64,000 nt of DNA from JBFLYC01 sp040756735. Its GTDB lineage: Bacteria > Bacillota > DSM-16504 > Desulfitibacterales > Desulfitibacteraceae. A program made the position numbers and the translations under genes. The notes under the pieces are model-generated. The model did not search any database and had not been told where the DNA came from. It was given only the letters and a program-made list of their open reading frames with translations. The stretch spans positions 1 through 64,000 of the forward strand of contig JBFLYC010000014.1 in the NCBI GenBank assembly GCA_040756735.1, in the 5' to 3' direction. Shown in pieces: positions 1 to 9,048 of the stretch. The stretch's first letter is position 1; each line of letters begins with the position of its first letter.

Positions 1-176
1 CCAATTACCCGGCTAAATTATGCTTTTATTTTACAATAAAACAGCTCTAATCAGCGGGTTTTGTTTGCTTCTTAAGTAGTCGGTGGAATTTACTCCTGCA
101 AACTAGAAATTACTTTTGCATTTGAGCTGTTTTGAGTGCCTGTTTTGAGCAATTGTTTTATTATATTGTATCTTTT

Positions 177-371
177 TTATCCCATCAACCAAAGAAGACA
201 CTTATATAAATTGGGAAATTCTTCTGTCCAGGCATCCCCTGTTCTGTTATCTATACCAACTACAAGGCGATTCCTTTTTACATAAAATAGACCTCTTGGG
301 GATCTGTTATCTATTATTTCCCGTGCTTGCCCAGGGGTTAATTCTTTTATCTAGTACCTTCTATACTTCAT
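177..371 (-). pseudogene. small hypothetical protein gene interrupted by an in-frame TAG
   Basis: An AGGAGG ribosome binding site lies a few bases before the ATG at 371, but the frame meets TAG at codon 7 (351-353). It then runs open for 57 more codons to TAA at 177. The open part reads like a compact conserved protein, with segments TPGQAREIIDNRSPRGLFY and GIDNRTGDAWTEEF that recall small Firmicute hypothetical proteins. I infer one gene of about 64 codons broken by a nonsense change. TAG read-through or an undetected later start are alternatives. Function unknown. Confidence 0.5.
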
Positions 372-406
372 TTTAATGGCCTCCTGCTTTCCTACTTCTC
401 AAATGT

Positions 407-1204
407 TTATATCCATAACTTTTTATATACTCCATTTCCTTCAAATTTCACTAAACCTAGGTCTCGTAATTCCTGTAGTTGTTGTCGAATTTTGGCTTCA
501 ATATTGTTATTTGCAGGATACTTATTTTGAAGATATGGGACTATCAATGAAAAATCACTGGTGGTAAATACTTGTTTTTCTATAAATTTAAGTGCAGAAA
601 AAACTGCTTTCTTCCAACCACTTAAGTTTTTAATAATATTTGAAACATCCTTGTCAAAATAGTCGTCTTGAAATTCTTCATAATCCAAGTGTAACTTTGG
701 TAATGATAGGTCTGGTGGTTTAGGTATTGAATTTATGATATTTTGAATTTCATTTATATGTTCTATTTTCAGTTTCCCTGACAATTCACTATGGCACAAT
801 CTTGAGTAGTCTTCACAAATACTGCTTACCAAGGTTAGTTCATCAATAAGAATACCATATTCGAAGTTCCTTTTTAGGCCAGAACTTGTAAGGTTGGCGG
901 ACGTTATTATCGCCTTTTTATCATCAAATACATAAATTTTTGCATGTAACTTTTGGTAATTAAACACCGCACCTCCATTTTGCAGAATAGTGTTCAATGC
1001 ATTTACATCAGAAGATCGTTTATATAAACTCATGAGATTCACATTAGTAACAACAGATATAACGCAATTGTCATTTACTGTTTTATAAATTTCATCAACT
1101 ATTTCGCTTTTTATAAACGGTGAACATAATTTTATCTGATCTTTTGAAGCTTCGACCAAACTAAAAAATTCTTCATAAAAAGGAGCATTAAGAATTTTCA
1201 ACAC
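407..1204 (-). CDS. PLD-superfamily nuclease-like protein with C-terminal winged-helix-like domain
   Basis: Contains one phospholipase-D catalytic motif, HAKIYVFDD (HxK(x)4D), followed by the supporting SANLTSSGLKRN segment. This is typical of PLD-fold nucleases that act as dimers. The C-terminal 60 residues (KIRQQLQELRDLGLVKF.G.GVY) resemble the winged-helix domain at the end of several restriction endonucleases. The first possible start is TTG at 1222, but GTG at 1204 is preferred because GGTGA sits 7 bases before it. No methyltransferase is next to it, so it may be an orphan restriction or repair nuclease. Substrate unknown. Confidence 0.7.
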   Translation of the reverse strand: MLKILNAPFYEEFFSLVEASKDQIKLCSPFIKSEIVDEIYKTVNDNCVISVVTNVNLMSLYKRSSDVNALNTILQNGGAVFNYQKLHAKIYVFDDKKAIITSANLTSSGLKRNFEYGILIDELTLVSSICEDYSRLCHSELSGKLKIEHINEIQNIINSIPKPPDLSLPKLHLDYEEFQDDYFDKDVSNIIKNLSGWKKAVFSALKFIEKQVFTTSDFSLIVPYLQNKYPANNNIEAKIRQQLQELRDLGLVKFEGNGVYKKLWI

Positions 1205-1357
1205 ATTGTCTTCACCTTTCAAATGATTTCATTACAACAATTGTTCCTAATTTATAAACCCATATTTTACAACAACTTACTAGTGGCAATATAGCCTGTT
1301 ATGGTAATAATTTCTACACTAAAATAGCATTTCCTGCAGCTATTTTGAAGGTTTCTT

Positions 1358-2320
1358 TCACCTATTGCCGCTTTCTGTAAAAATAATCTCTTTTTTATCC
1401 GCGTCCATGATGACCCTTGTTCCAAAAGCAATGGTCGGCTGGGGAAAGTTGTGTCCAGCCCTGAAGTTTGCAATTATCGGTTTGTTGTAGGGTACTATTA
1501 TATCCTTGAATACTTCTTCCAGGGTTAAATCAGAGCTTTCTTCACGGTCTCCCTGCTCCTGAGGGCAGTCTATCCATGTTCCCAGTATTACTCCGGCGCA
1601 GTCCCTGAACTTTCCTGCCAGTGCAAGAGATGTAAGCATCCTGTCTACTCTATAGATTTTCTCGCCTACATCTTCTATGAATAATATTTTTCCTTTTGCA
1701 TCAACCTCATATGGTGAACCGAGGGTTGCTGCAAGCAAGGACAGATTTCCGCCGATTATTTCGCCTTCAGCCTTTCCGCCAACAAGGCTTTTCATGACCT
1801 CTCCTTCCGGATTTTCCACAAGTCCTGGCGCTTCATTTGTAAAAAGGTTTTTTCTCAGGCTCTCATATGTATACTTTTCAAATTTGACCCTGGTTCCTTT
1901 AACCTTTGCAAAGGATGACGTTGCCATGGGACCATGGAATGTAACCATTCTGCATATTTTATTAAATGCCGCGTGAAGCCCTGTTATATCGCTGAATCCA
2001 AGGAAAACCTTGGGGTTTTTCTTTATCATGTCATAGTCAAGCAAATCAAGGATGCGCATTGTCCCGTATCCGCCCCGGAGACAAATTATTCCTTTTATGC
2101 TTTCATCAGCAAAGGCATTGTTTACATCTTCCGCTCTTTTTTCGTCTGCTGCCGATAAATAGCCATACCTTGTATAACACGTTGGATACATTACAGGTTC
2201 TAGTCCCATTGCCCGTATGCGCTGCTCTCCCTTGTTTACTACCTCCATGTCTGCCGGTGATGTGGGAGAAATTATTGCTACCTTGTCACCCTCGCTGAGC
2301 GCTTTTGGTTTGATTATCAT
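1358..2320 (-). CDS. LD-carboxypeptidase, peptidase family S66 (LdcA/MccF-like)
   Basis: A cytoplasmic serine peptidase that removes the terminal D-alanine from murein tetrapeptides during peptidoglycan recycling. MccF members instead cleave microcin C-type nucleotide peptides. The nucleophile is Ser110 in GFSDITGLH. The second half carries FIEDVGEKIYRVDRML with the catalytic Glu, and the late GHNFPQPTIAFG with the His, completing the Ser-Glu-His triad. Length of 320 residues is normal. It stands alone, so its physiological substrate cannot be told from context. Confidence 0.88.
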   Translation of the reverse strand: MIIKPKALSEGDKVAIISPTSPADMEVVNKGEQRIRAMGLEPVMYPTCYTRYGYLSAADEKRAEDVNNAFADESIKGIICLRGGYGTMRILDLLDYDMIKKNPKVFLGFSDITGLHAAFNKICRMVTFHGPMATSSFAKVKGTRVKFEKYTYESLRKNLFTNEAPGLVENPEGEVMKSLVGGKAEGEIIGGNLSLLAATLGSPYEVDAKGKILFIEDVGEKIYRVDRMLTSLALAGKFRDCAGVILGTWIDCPQEQGDREESSDLTLEEVFKDIIVPYNKPIIANFRAGHNFPQPTIAFGTRVIMDADKKEIIFTESGNR

Positions 2321-2535
2321 TTATTTTGCCTCCCTGCCCAATTCGTTTCCAAACAATTACAACAGCCTGATAATAGATTATAGTATTCTCCAATTTATCA
2401 ATATGACCTTCTTATTCTAATTGCTGAAAAACATCCAAGGATTCTTTTATTAATTATTTTTTGCAATGCAATTCATTTTGTAATATGATAGTTACAAAAA
2501 TTGGTTTAGTAAAGGTTTTTAATGGAGGTTCTGTA

Positions 2536-3426
2536 ATGGAAAAAATCATTTTTGATTGTGATAATACCATGGGTGTTGAAGGATGCGATGTGGATGATGG
2601 TTTAGCTTTGCTTTATCTATTAGGTAAGGGAAATGTGGAAATATGCGGAATAACTACAACATTTGGAAATAGTGACTTGGATACCGTATATTCGGCAACA
2701 CAGGGACTGCTTAATGATATCGGGGCCACACACATTCCCCTGTTAAAGGGCTGCCCTGATAAACATACTTTAACCAGCAAAGCGGCAGAATTCATCGTTA
2801 GAACTGTCAATGCTTACAAGAAAAATATTTCTTTGTTGGCTACAGGTTCTCTCACAAATATATATGCCGCATATTTATTGGACAACAGTATTTTTGAAAA
2901 CATCTCCAGAATTGTCCTCATGGGAGGTGTTACTCAAGAATTAATTATAAATGGTAAAAAACTGAATGAGCTTAATTTTTCCTGTGATCCTGCTGCTGCC
3001 CAATGCGTACTAAAAAATGGCAAAAATGTTTCAGTAATCACAGGGAATAATTGTCTTGACGCCTTTTTTACTAAAAAAGATTTTGAGGAAAGACTGTTAG
3101 CCACTGATAATGCTTCAGCAAAGTATATTGTTAATAAATGCTTATACTGGTTTAAAAACATGATGTCCATTTTCAACATAAATGGGTTCCATAACTGGGA
3201 CGTGGTGGCAGCTGCTTATGTGACGGAACCTTCACTTTTTAATGACAACCTACATTATATAACACCTGATCTCACAAATCTTGAAACAGGCCTTCTGTCA
3301 TTGGATTCTGAAGATGCATTTCCATGTCAAATAAATCTTCCTACAATAGACAGTTTAGAGAAGTTTACCGAGGATGTCTATAAAGCCTGGCTCAATGTAA
3401 ATAAGGGGGAAAATTTTTCCTGGTAA
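2536..3426 (+). CDS. inosine-uridine preferring nucleoside hydrolase family protein
   Basis: Hydrolyses the N-glycosidic bond of ribonucleosides to give base plus ribose. The N-terminal DCDNTMGVEGCDVDDGLALL is the calcium-binding Asp cluster of the IUNH fold; the usual DPGxDD spacing is widened by a few residues. Further family marks are GITTTFGN, LATGSLTNIYAAYL, LMGGV, NFSCDPAA and the late HNWDVVAAAYV. The longest frame begins at 2461, but ATG 2536 is preferred because GGAGG lies 6-10 bases before it. Single gene followed by its own terminator. Substrate preference not predictable. Confidence 0.87.
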   Translation: MEKIIFDCDNTMGVEGCDVDDGLALLYLLGKGNVEICGITTTFGNSDLDTVYSATQGLLNDIGATHIPLLKGCPDKHTLTSKAAEFIVRTVNAYKKNISLLATGSLTNIYAAYLLDNSIFENISRIVLMGGVTQELIINGKKLNELNFSCDPAAAQCVLKNGKNVSVITGNNCLDAFFTKKDFEERLLATDNASAKYIVNKCLYWFKNMMSIFNINGFHNWDVVAAAYVTEPSLFNDNLHYITPDLTNLETGLLSLDSEDAFPCQINLPTIDSLEKFTEDVYKAWLNVNKGENFSW

Positions 3427-3450
3427 GCCTGCATTTTTTGCAGGCTTTTT
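3426..3450 (+). terminator. Rho-independent terminator of the nucleoside hydrolase gene
   Basis: Stem AGCCTGC / GCAGGCT around a T-rich loop, followed by TTTTT, directly after the stop codon. Confidence 0.88.
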
Positions 3451-3489
3451 AATTATTCATTGTATAAAAATCTTGAGTTTGCAGCAAAA

Positions 3490-3567
3490 ATGAGTTGGCA
3501 AGCAATTACCGGTTCAACTGGAGGAACCTATTATCCTGTAGGCACAATACTTGCTAGTCTTTACTGA
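3490..3567 (+). pseudogene. fragment of a TAXI-type TRAP transporter substrate-binding protein
   Basis: Twenty-five codons reading ITGSTGGTYYPVGTILASLY match the N-terminal mature part of TAXI-family TRAP solute receptors, then stop. No signal peptide or remainder of the roughly 300-residue protein follows. From 3568 to 3772 two short open stretches in different frames (one with a hydrophobic ALGLLFAGLGAF segment at 3679-3760) could be debris of other genes. I could not identify them. Confidence 0.55.
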
Positions 3568-3772
3568 AACTCCAATAGTAAAAATAATTAATCAAGAAAA
3601 CCTGAATAATGCTCTCTTTGGAGAAGAAAATGACGAAAAACATGCAACATATCTAAAGGGTGATGAAGAAAGAAGGTAACAATCAATCCGGAGATTACCG
3701 GCGGCTTCATCAAAGATACTGCCCTCGGCTTACTGTTTGCAGGCCTGGGAGCTTTTAAAAGCCACACTCCTC

Positions 3773-4552
3773 TCATTGCCCGTCAATATAACCTAATGCC
3801 TGGGAAACTTTATTGGCTGATGACAAAAGGGCCGGTCTCAATTTTGCATCTATAGTTTCATCTGTTATTCTTTGAGCTGGCCCTGAAATACTGATAGCAG
3901 CAATAACCTTTCCTTTGTGGTTTTTAACAGGGGATGCTACACATCTGACACCTTCTTCATTTTCCATGTCATCCATAGCATAACCCTTTTCTCTAACCAG
4001 CTTAATCTGGTCCATTAATCTATCCAGATCTGTAATTGTATTGGCTGTCAGGGCAGGCATGCCTTGTTGGGAAATTATCTCCCTTATTTCAGCTTCAGTC
4101 AGACCGCTCAATAAACATTTACCCAAAGAAGTACTATGCAGATGGTTCCGGGAACCAATTCTCGAGACCAGCCTGACAGAATGATGGCCATCTAGTTTGT
4201 CCACATATAAGCTTCTACCTTTATCTATTACACCTAAAAAAATGGTCTCTTTTGTTTCATTATTCAACTCTTTTAAAAAGGGTCGGGCTATTTTCCTTAT
4301 TTCCAGACTATCCTGTACCTTGCTGCCTAATATGAGAAATTTTGTCCCCAGCTTATAATTATTGTATTTATCCTGCTCAACATATCCCCAGGTCTCTAAG
4401 CTTGTTAAAATGCGATAAACTGTGGGCTTGGGTAAATCAGCCAGCTCAGTAATCTTTTTTAAAGTTAGTGGGTCAGGGGAATTCGCAATTATTTCAATTA
4501 AGCTAAAGGCCCTGTCAAGGGATTGAATCCGACCTTGAGGATTTTTTTCCAT
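3773..4552 (-). CDS. IclR-family transcriptional regulator (KdgR-like)
   Basis: The N-terminal winged helix (about residues 8-70, with RAFSLIEIIANS and LPKPTVYRILTSLETWGYVEQ) is joined to an IclR effector domain (about 85-255). The latter includes GRSLYVDKLDG, STSLGKCLLSGL and GVRCVASPVKNHKGKVIAAISISGP. IclR proteins bind a small acid and control catabolic operons. It is the last gene of the uronate/KDG operon, so it is the probable local regulator, with the palindrome near 12199 as a candidate operator. AAGGAG lies 11 bases before the ATG. Confidence 0.9.
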   Translation of the reverse strand: MEKNPQGRIQSLDRAFSLIEIIANSPDPLTLKKITELADLPKPTVYRILTSLETWGYVEQDKYNNYKLGTKFLILGSKVQDSLEIRKIARPFLKELNNETKETIFLGVIDKGRSLYVDKLDGHHSVRLVSRIGSRNHLHSTSLGKCLLSGLTEAEIREIISQQGMPALTANTITDLDRLMDQIKLVREKGYAMDDMENEEGVRCVASPVKNHKGKVIAAISISGPAQRITDETIDAKLRPALLSSANKVSQALGYIDGQ

Positions 4553-4592
4553 GAATAATAAAACTCCTTCCCAATTACTACATTAACTTTTA

Positions 4593-5354
4593 CTATCTTG
4601 CCAGCCATCCACCATCAACAGCCAGGATGTGACCATGCATATAATCACTTGCAGAAGAAGCTAAAAACACTGCGGCGCCTTTTATATCATCCGGGGTTCC
4701 CCACCGGCCTGCCGGTATTCTTTCCAGTATTGACATATTTCTTGCTTCATCTTCTCTTATTTGAGCTGTGTTATCAGTGGCTATATATCCTGGAGCAATA
4801 GCATTAACATTAATATTATACTTTGCCAGTTCATTGGCCATTGTTTTAGTAACTCCAGCTAAAGCACTTTTGCTGGCGGCATATGAGGGCACCAGAATTC
4901 CTCCCTGAAATGAAAGCATTGAAGCAATATTGATAATCTTTCCTCCGGTACCTTGTTTGATAAACTGCTTGGCTGCTGCCTGGGCCAGGAAAAATGCAGT
5001 ACGGAGGTTAATATTCATAACATCATCCCAATTGTCTATGCTGAAATCCAAAGAGGGCTGCCTCCTGATAATTCCTGCATTATTTATTAATATATCAATT
5101 TTTCCGAAAGTCTCCAAGGCAGATGAAACAATAGTTTCTACACACTGTAATTCTTTAATATCAGCTTCTACCCCTAAGAACTTCCTGCCTAAAGCTGTTA
5201 CCTGTTTTTCAGTATCCACCATAACTTTGGTAGCTACCCCGATAATATCTGCTCCTGCTTCCGCCAGGCCGAGGGCAATTCCCTGCCCTATGCCCCTGCT
5301 TGCCCCAGTAACCACAGCAACCTTACCAGTGAGAGAAAACTTTTCCAATATCAA
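4593..5354 (-). CDS. kduD: 2-dehydro-3-deoxy-D-gluconate 5-dehydrogenase (KduD), SDR family
   Basis: NAD(P)-dependent short-chain dehydrogenase that reduces 2,5-diketo-3-deoxygluconate to 2-keto-3-deoxygluconate. Visible are the TGASRGIGQGIALGLAEAGADI nucleotide site, NNAG near residue 91, the catalytic Ser of NIASM and the YAASK motif (YxxxK). The C-terminal APGYIATDNTAQIR, IPAGRWGTPDDIKG and VDGGWLAR match the KduD subgroup. The start is TTG at 5354, 8 bases after AGGAGG. It sits next to kduI and kdgK, which supports the specific assignment. Confidence 0.9.
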   Translation of the reverse strand: MILEKFSLTGKVAVVTGASRGIGQGIALGLAEAGADIIGVATKVMVDTEKQVTALGRKFLGVEADIKELQCVETIVSSALETFGKIDILINNAGIIRRQPSLDFSIDNWDDVMNINLRTAFFLAQAAAKQFIKQGTGGKIINIASMLSFQGGILVPSYAASKSALAGVTKTMANELAKYNINVNAIAPGYIATDNTAQIREDEARNMSILERIPAGRWGTPDDIKGAAVFLASSASDYMHGHILAVDGGWLAR

Positions 5355-5366
5355 TTTTATTACCTC

Positions 5367-6383
5367 CTAAAACTGTATGATTACTTTACAGACCTCATCA
5401 AGTCTATCATCAAACAATGCAAAGGCCTGTTCTGCTTCTTCAAATCTAAGCTTATGGGAAATCAGTTTTTCAGGTTCCAGTTTACCTTCTTTAAACCATG
5501 TCAGCACCTCAGGAAACTTATTCCTGTTCATCCTGGACCCGATGATCTCCAGTTCTTTTTTGGTAATTTCCACAGGCAAGATATTTACAGGTTCGGCCAT
5601 AAAGCCGATAACACCAATGCGGGAACCGGGCAGAGCTTTTTCTAAGAGGCTGTTTAAGATTTTGCTGCTGCCAACAGCCTCCACTACTACTGTAGGTCCC
5701 TCATAATTCCAGATTTCGGCGGACCTTTTGATAACATCTGTTTCTTGAGGATTTATCGCACATTGTGCTCCCATCTCCCTGGCAAGCAACAATTTATTAT
5801 GAGAAATATCTGCTACAACAGCCTTGGAACCATAAATTCTATTAACAACTTGCAGGAGAGCCAGGCCAATAGTTCCCCCTCCTACAATTAATATCTTATC
5901 ATAGAAAGAAATCCGCAGCCGCTCTGCAATTTGGGCAGCAATACTAAATGGCTCTACCAAAGCAGCGGTTTCCCATGGAATATCAGGATTAAAAGAATAT
6001 ACTTTATCGCCATTGACCTTGACATACTGGGTAAAAGCCCCTTCAGTCTGCACACCCAGGCATTTAACCTGGTAACAGATATTGTGTCTGCCTCTCAAAC
6101 ACATAGGGCACTTTCCACAGCTAACTACAGGATCAACTGCTACATGGTCTCCTAATCCGACATTATTCACCTCTTTTCCAACTCCTACAACCTTTCCAAC
6201 CATTTCATGACCAGGGATCCTGGGATATGTTACAGCACCGTGCTTGCCATGGAGAATATGAAGGTCTGTTCCGCAAATACCCACTGCTTTGACCTCAATC
6301 AGCACTTCTTTGGGACCGGGAACAGGTTTTTCAACATGGCGCCATTGGATTTTTCCAGGTTCAGTAATTACCAATGCTTTCAT
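5367..6383 (-). CDS. zinc-dependent medium-chain alcohol/polyol dehydrogenase
   Basis: MDR-superfamily dehydrogenase. The catalytic zinc site is suggested by GICGTDLHILHGKHG and GHEMVGKV, and the structural zinc by the four Cys of CGKCPMCLRGRHNIC. A Rossmann site lies at VGGGTIGLALLQV. It resembles sorbitol, threonine or sugar-acid dehydrogenases that oxidise a secondary alcohol with NAD. Position between kduD and kduI suggests it oxidises a sugar acid that enters the KDG pathway, for example an aldonate or uronate derivative. The substrate is inference. Confidence 0.85.
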   Translation of the reverse strand: MKALVITEPGKIQWRHVEKPVPGPKEVLIEVKAVGICGTDLHILHGKHGAVTYPRIPGHEMVGKVVGVGKEVNNVGLGDHVAVDPVVSCGKCPMCLRGRHNICYQVKCLGVQTEGAFTQYVKVNGDKVYSFNPDIPWETAALVEPFSIAAQIAERLRISFYDKILIVGGGTIGLALLQVVNRIYGSKAVVADISHNKLLLAREMGAQCAINPQETDVIKRSAEIWNYEGPTVVVEAVGSSKILNSLLEKALPGSRIGVIGFMAEPVNILPVEITKKELEIIGSRMNRNKFPEVLTWFKEGKLEPEKLISHKLRFEEAEQAFALFDDRLDEVCKVIIQF

Positions 6384-6398
6384 GTTTTCACCCCTGTT

Positions 6399-7228
6399 TC
6401 ATTTCAAATCTTCCATGGATACATGGTCCATATCATTGAAAATTTGGTTTTCACCAACCATCCCCCAGATAAAAGTATAATTTCTGGTTCCAACACCAGA
6501 GTGGATTGACCAGCTGGGGGAAATGACCGCTTCTTCATTTCTCACGACAAGATGCCTTGTCTCCCAGGGATCACCCATCAGGTGGAAAACAACATCATCT
6601 TTTTCCATTTCCCAGTATAAGTATACTTCCATTCTCCGGTCATGGGTATGACAGGGCATAGTGTTCCAGACACTGTTTGGCTGCAAAACTGTCATGCCCA
6701 TTACTATCTGGCAGCTTTTAACACCTTCAGGATGAATATATTTATAAATAGTCCGGACATTCGCCTTTTCGGAAATTCCCAGGCAAACAGGGGCAGCCTT
6801 GGATATTTCAATTTTTTCTGCAGGATAACTTTTATGGGCCGGACCGCTGTTAAAATAAAACTTTGCCGGTTTTCCCCCATCCAAACTGCAAAAGGCTATT
6901 TTTTTGTTCCCATACCCAGGTATAATCCGTCTTTTTTATCCAGCTCATACTCTGCATTTTCAGTTATTACCTTTCCTTTACCACCTAGATTAATAATGCC
7001 CATTTCCCTTCTCTCCAGGAAGAAATCAGCGCCAATTTCCTTGCTGCCTTTCAACTCAACTGCCTCTTTTAAAGGACAAATTCCGCCGATTACTATTCTG
7101 TCATCAAAACAATATACAAGTTTTAGGTTCCCCGGTACAAATATATCTCTGACTAAAAAATTTTCCCTGATTTTTTCAGTAGCATATTTTTTGAAATCTC
7201 TTGGATTGACGGCATATCTTTGCTCCAT
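6399..7228 (-). pseudogene. kduI: 5-keto-4-deoxyuronate isomerase KduI, split by a -1 frameshift at an A7 run
   Basis: KduI is a zinc cupin that isomerises 4-deoxy-5-hexosulose uronate to 2,5-diketo-3-deoxygluconate. The N-terminal 110 residues (7228-6896; MEQRYAVNPRDFKKY, DIFVPGNLKLVY, ADFFLERREMGIINLGG) end at GMGTKK then TAG. The rest resumes in the -1 frame (AFCSLDGGKPAKFYFNSGPAH, MPCHTHDRRMEVYLYWEM with metal ligands, IHSGVGTRNYTFIWGMVGEN) and ends at 6399. Joined length is about 276 residues, normal for the family. The junction is a run of seven A on the coding strand (6899-6905) in register A-AAA-AAA immediately before the TAG. Assembly error, phase variation or programmed slippage cannot be told apart here. 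Confidence 0.88.
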
Positions 7229-7251
7229 GTTTTACCCCCATATCATTATTT

Positions 7252-8277
7252 TTATCTTTGAACCCGGCCCGAACCATCTCCTGACATGAGGTTTCTAACT
7301 TCTTCTACCGAGACTTGATTAAAGTCCCCAGGGATGGAGTGCTTTAAACATGAGGCTGCAACAGCAAACTCCAGTGCAGTCTGGTTATCCATTCCACTTA
7401 ATAATCCATATAGTAATCCCCCGCAGAAGGAATCCCCTCCCCCTACCCGGTCAACTATATGAATTTCATATTTCCTTGATTTATAAAAATTTTGCCCGTC
7501 AAATAACAATGCGGACCAGCCATTATCAGAGGCAGAATAACTCTCCCTTAAGGTGATGGCTACCTTTTGAAACCCAAATCTATCAACGAGCTTTTGGGCC
7601 ACCTCCCTATAACCGCTATCATCCAGTTCGCCGCTGGTAATATCGGTATTATCCGCTTTAATCCCAAAAACCTTCTCCGCATCTTCCTCATTGGCAATGG
7701 CAATGTCTACATATTCCATAAGTCCACCCATTACTCTATTAGCTTTGTCAGGGGACCAGAGCTTTTCCCTGTAGTTTAAGTCGCAGCTTACCAGTACCCC
7801 AGCTTTTTTAGCGGCTTGCAATGCTTCTAAAGTTACCTCGGCAGCAGAATCACTCAAGGCAGGGGTAATGCCGGTGAAATGAAACAATTCAGCTCCATTA
7901 AATATTTGCTCCCAGTCCATTTCTCCTTTCTTAATCTTGGCTATTGCCGAATTTGCCCTATCATAAATTACCTTGGAAGGCCGTTGTGATGCACCTGTTT
8001 CCAAATAATACACTCCCAATCGTTCTCCATCCATCTTTATATAATCAGTTAAAACACCATATTTGCGCAAAAAACTTTTACAGGCCTGACCAACTTCATG
8101 TTTTGGCAGCTTGGTGACAAAGTAAGCATCAAAACCATAATTGGCCAGGGAAACAGCAACATTTGCTTCCCCCCCTGCGTAAGTTGCCTCAAAACTAGTG
8201 GTTTGGATTATTCTCTGGTATCCGGGAGCTGCCAACCTCAACATAATTTCTCCGAAAGTTACCACCTTTTTTGACAT
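7252..8277 (-). CDS. kdgK: 2-keto-3-deoxygluconate kinase (PfkB family)
   Basis: Phosphorylates KDG to KDPG with ATP. PfkB signatures are GGEANVAVSLANYG near residue 36 and DRVGGGDSFCGGLLYGLLSG near 285, containing the catalytic Asp and anion hole. FGEIMLRLAAPGYQRI at the N-terminus and the YYLETGASQRPSKVIYDRANSA segment are typical of KDG kinases. ATG at 8277 follows GAGGGGG. It lies between eda and kduI in the same operon. Confidence 0.9.
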   Translation of the reverse strand: MSKKVVTFGEIMLRLAAPGYQRIIQTTSFEATYAGGEANVAVSLANYGFDAYFVTKLPKHEVGQACKSFLRKYGVLTDYIKMDGERLGVYYLETGASQRPSKVIYDRANSAIAKIKKGEMDWEQIFNGAELFHFTGITPALSDSAAEVTLEALQAAKKAGVLVSCDLNYREKLWSPDKANRVMGGLMEYVDIAIANEEDAEKVFGIKADNTDITSGELDDSGYREVAQKLVDRFGFQKVAITLRESYSASDNGWSALLFDGQNFYKSRKYEIHIVDRVGGGDSFCGGLLYGLLSGMDNQTALEFAVAASCLKHSIPGDFNQVSVEEVRNLMSGDGSGRVQR

Positions 8278-8300
8278 TCATATTCCCCCTCGAAATTATC

Positions 8301-8939
8301 TTAAAGCTTTCTGGCTTCTTTAATTTTCTCCACAAATTGCCGGGCAGTATCGGTAACCAGCCGGTAATCTCCTGATTTTGCGCCCTGGGTCAATGATCCT
8401 CCTACCCCAACCGCTACTGCACCAGCTTTAATCCATTCTTTGACATTCTCTAAAGATACGCCTCCGGTAGGCATAAGTGGGGCTTGGGGCAAGGGAGCTT
8501 TGATGGCCTTAATGGCCTGGGGACCCAGTATTTCCCCCGGAAACAGCTTTATAATATCAGCCCCTAATTCCATGGCTTCTACCACTTCTTTTACCGTCAT
8601 AGCACCAGGCATACAGGGGACCTGATACCTGTTGCACAGTTTCACCACTTCAGGATTTAAATGGGGGCTGACAACATACTCTGCACCGGCCAAAATTGCT
8701 GCCCGGGCTGTTTCTGCATCTAATACAGTGCCTACTCCCAGTATTACATCCTCCTTAAAAGCCGCTACCTCTTTAATAACGTCCAGAGCACTAGGGACAC
8801 TCATAGTGACTTCTATAGCAGTTATGCCCCCTTCTTTAACTGCTGTAATAATTTTTTTTGCATTCTCAGCGGTTTCGGTTCTTACTACCGCCACAATTCC
8901 ACCCTCAATAATTCTCCCCAAAATTTCCAGTTTCTTCAT
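8301..8939 (-). CDS. eda: KDPG / 4-hydroxy-2-oxoglutarate aldolase
   Basis: Class I aldolase that splits 2-keto-3-deoxy-6-phosphogluconate into pyruvate and glyceraldehyde-3-phosphate. The Schiff-base Lys131 is in GADIIKLFPG. Glu43 (AIEVTM), Arg20 (VVRTE) and GVGTVLDAE complete the active site seen across the family. At 212 residues it is full length. ATG is preceded by AGGAGG. It ends the KDG route encoded by this operon. Confidence 0.92.
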   Translation of the reverse strand: MKKLEILGRIIEGGIVAVVRTETAENAKKIITAVKEGGITAIEVTMSVPSALDVIKEVAAFKEDVILGVGTVLDAETARAAILAGAEYVVSPHLNPEVVKLCNRYQVPCMPGAMTVKEVVEAMELGADIIKLFPGEILGPQAIKAIKAPLPQAPLMPTGGVSLENVKEWIKAGAVAVGVGGSLTQGAKSGDYRLVTDTARQFVEKIKEARKL

Positions 8940-9048
8940 TGAATACTACCTCCTAAGGCTATCCATAAAATGTCAACATTTACGTCAATAATTTCTCCTC
9001 TTATCTAACTTCCAGATTCAAAAAGCTAAAAACCTCAGCTCCCGCTTC

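Noticed and set aside
376..567. 63-codon plus-strand frame near the window start
   Set aside because: It lies antisense to the end of the PLD nuclease gene and has no supported start.
6642..7289. 215-codon plus-strand frame over kduI
   Set aside because: It is antisense to a clear KduI coding sequence, lacks a ribosome binding site and has no recognisable domain.
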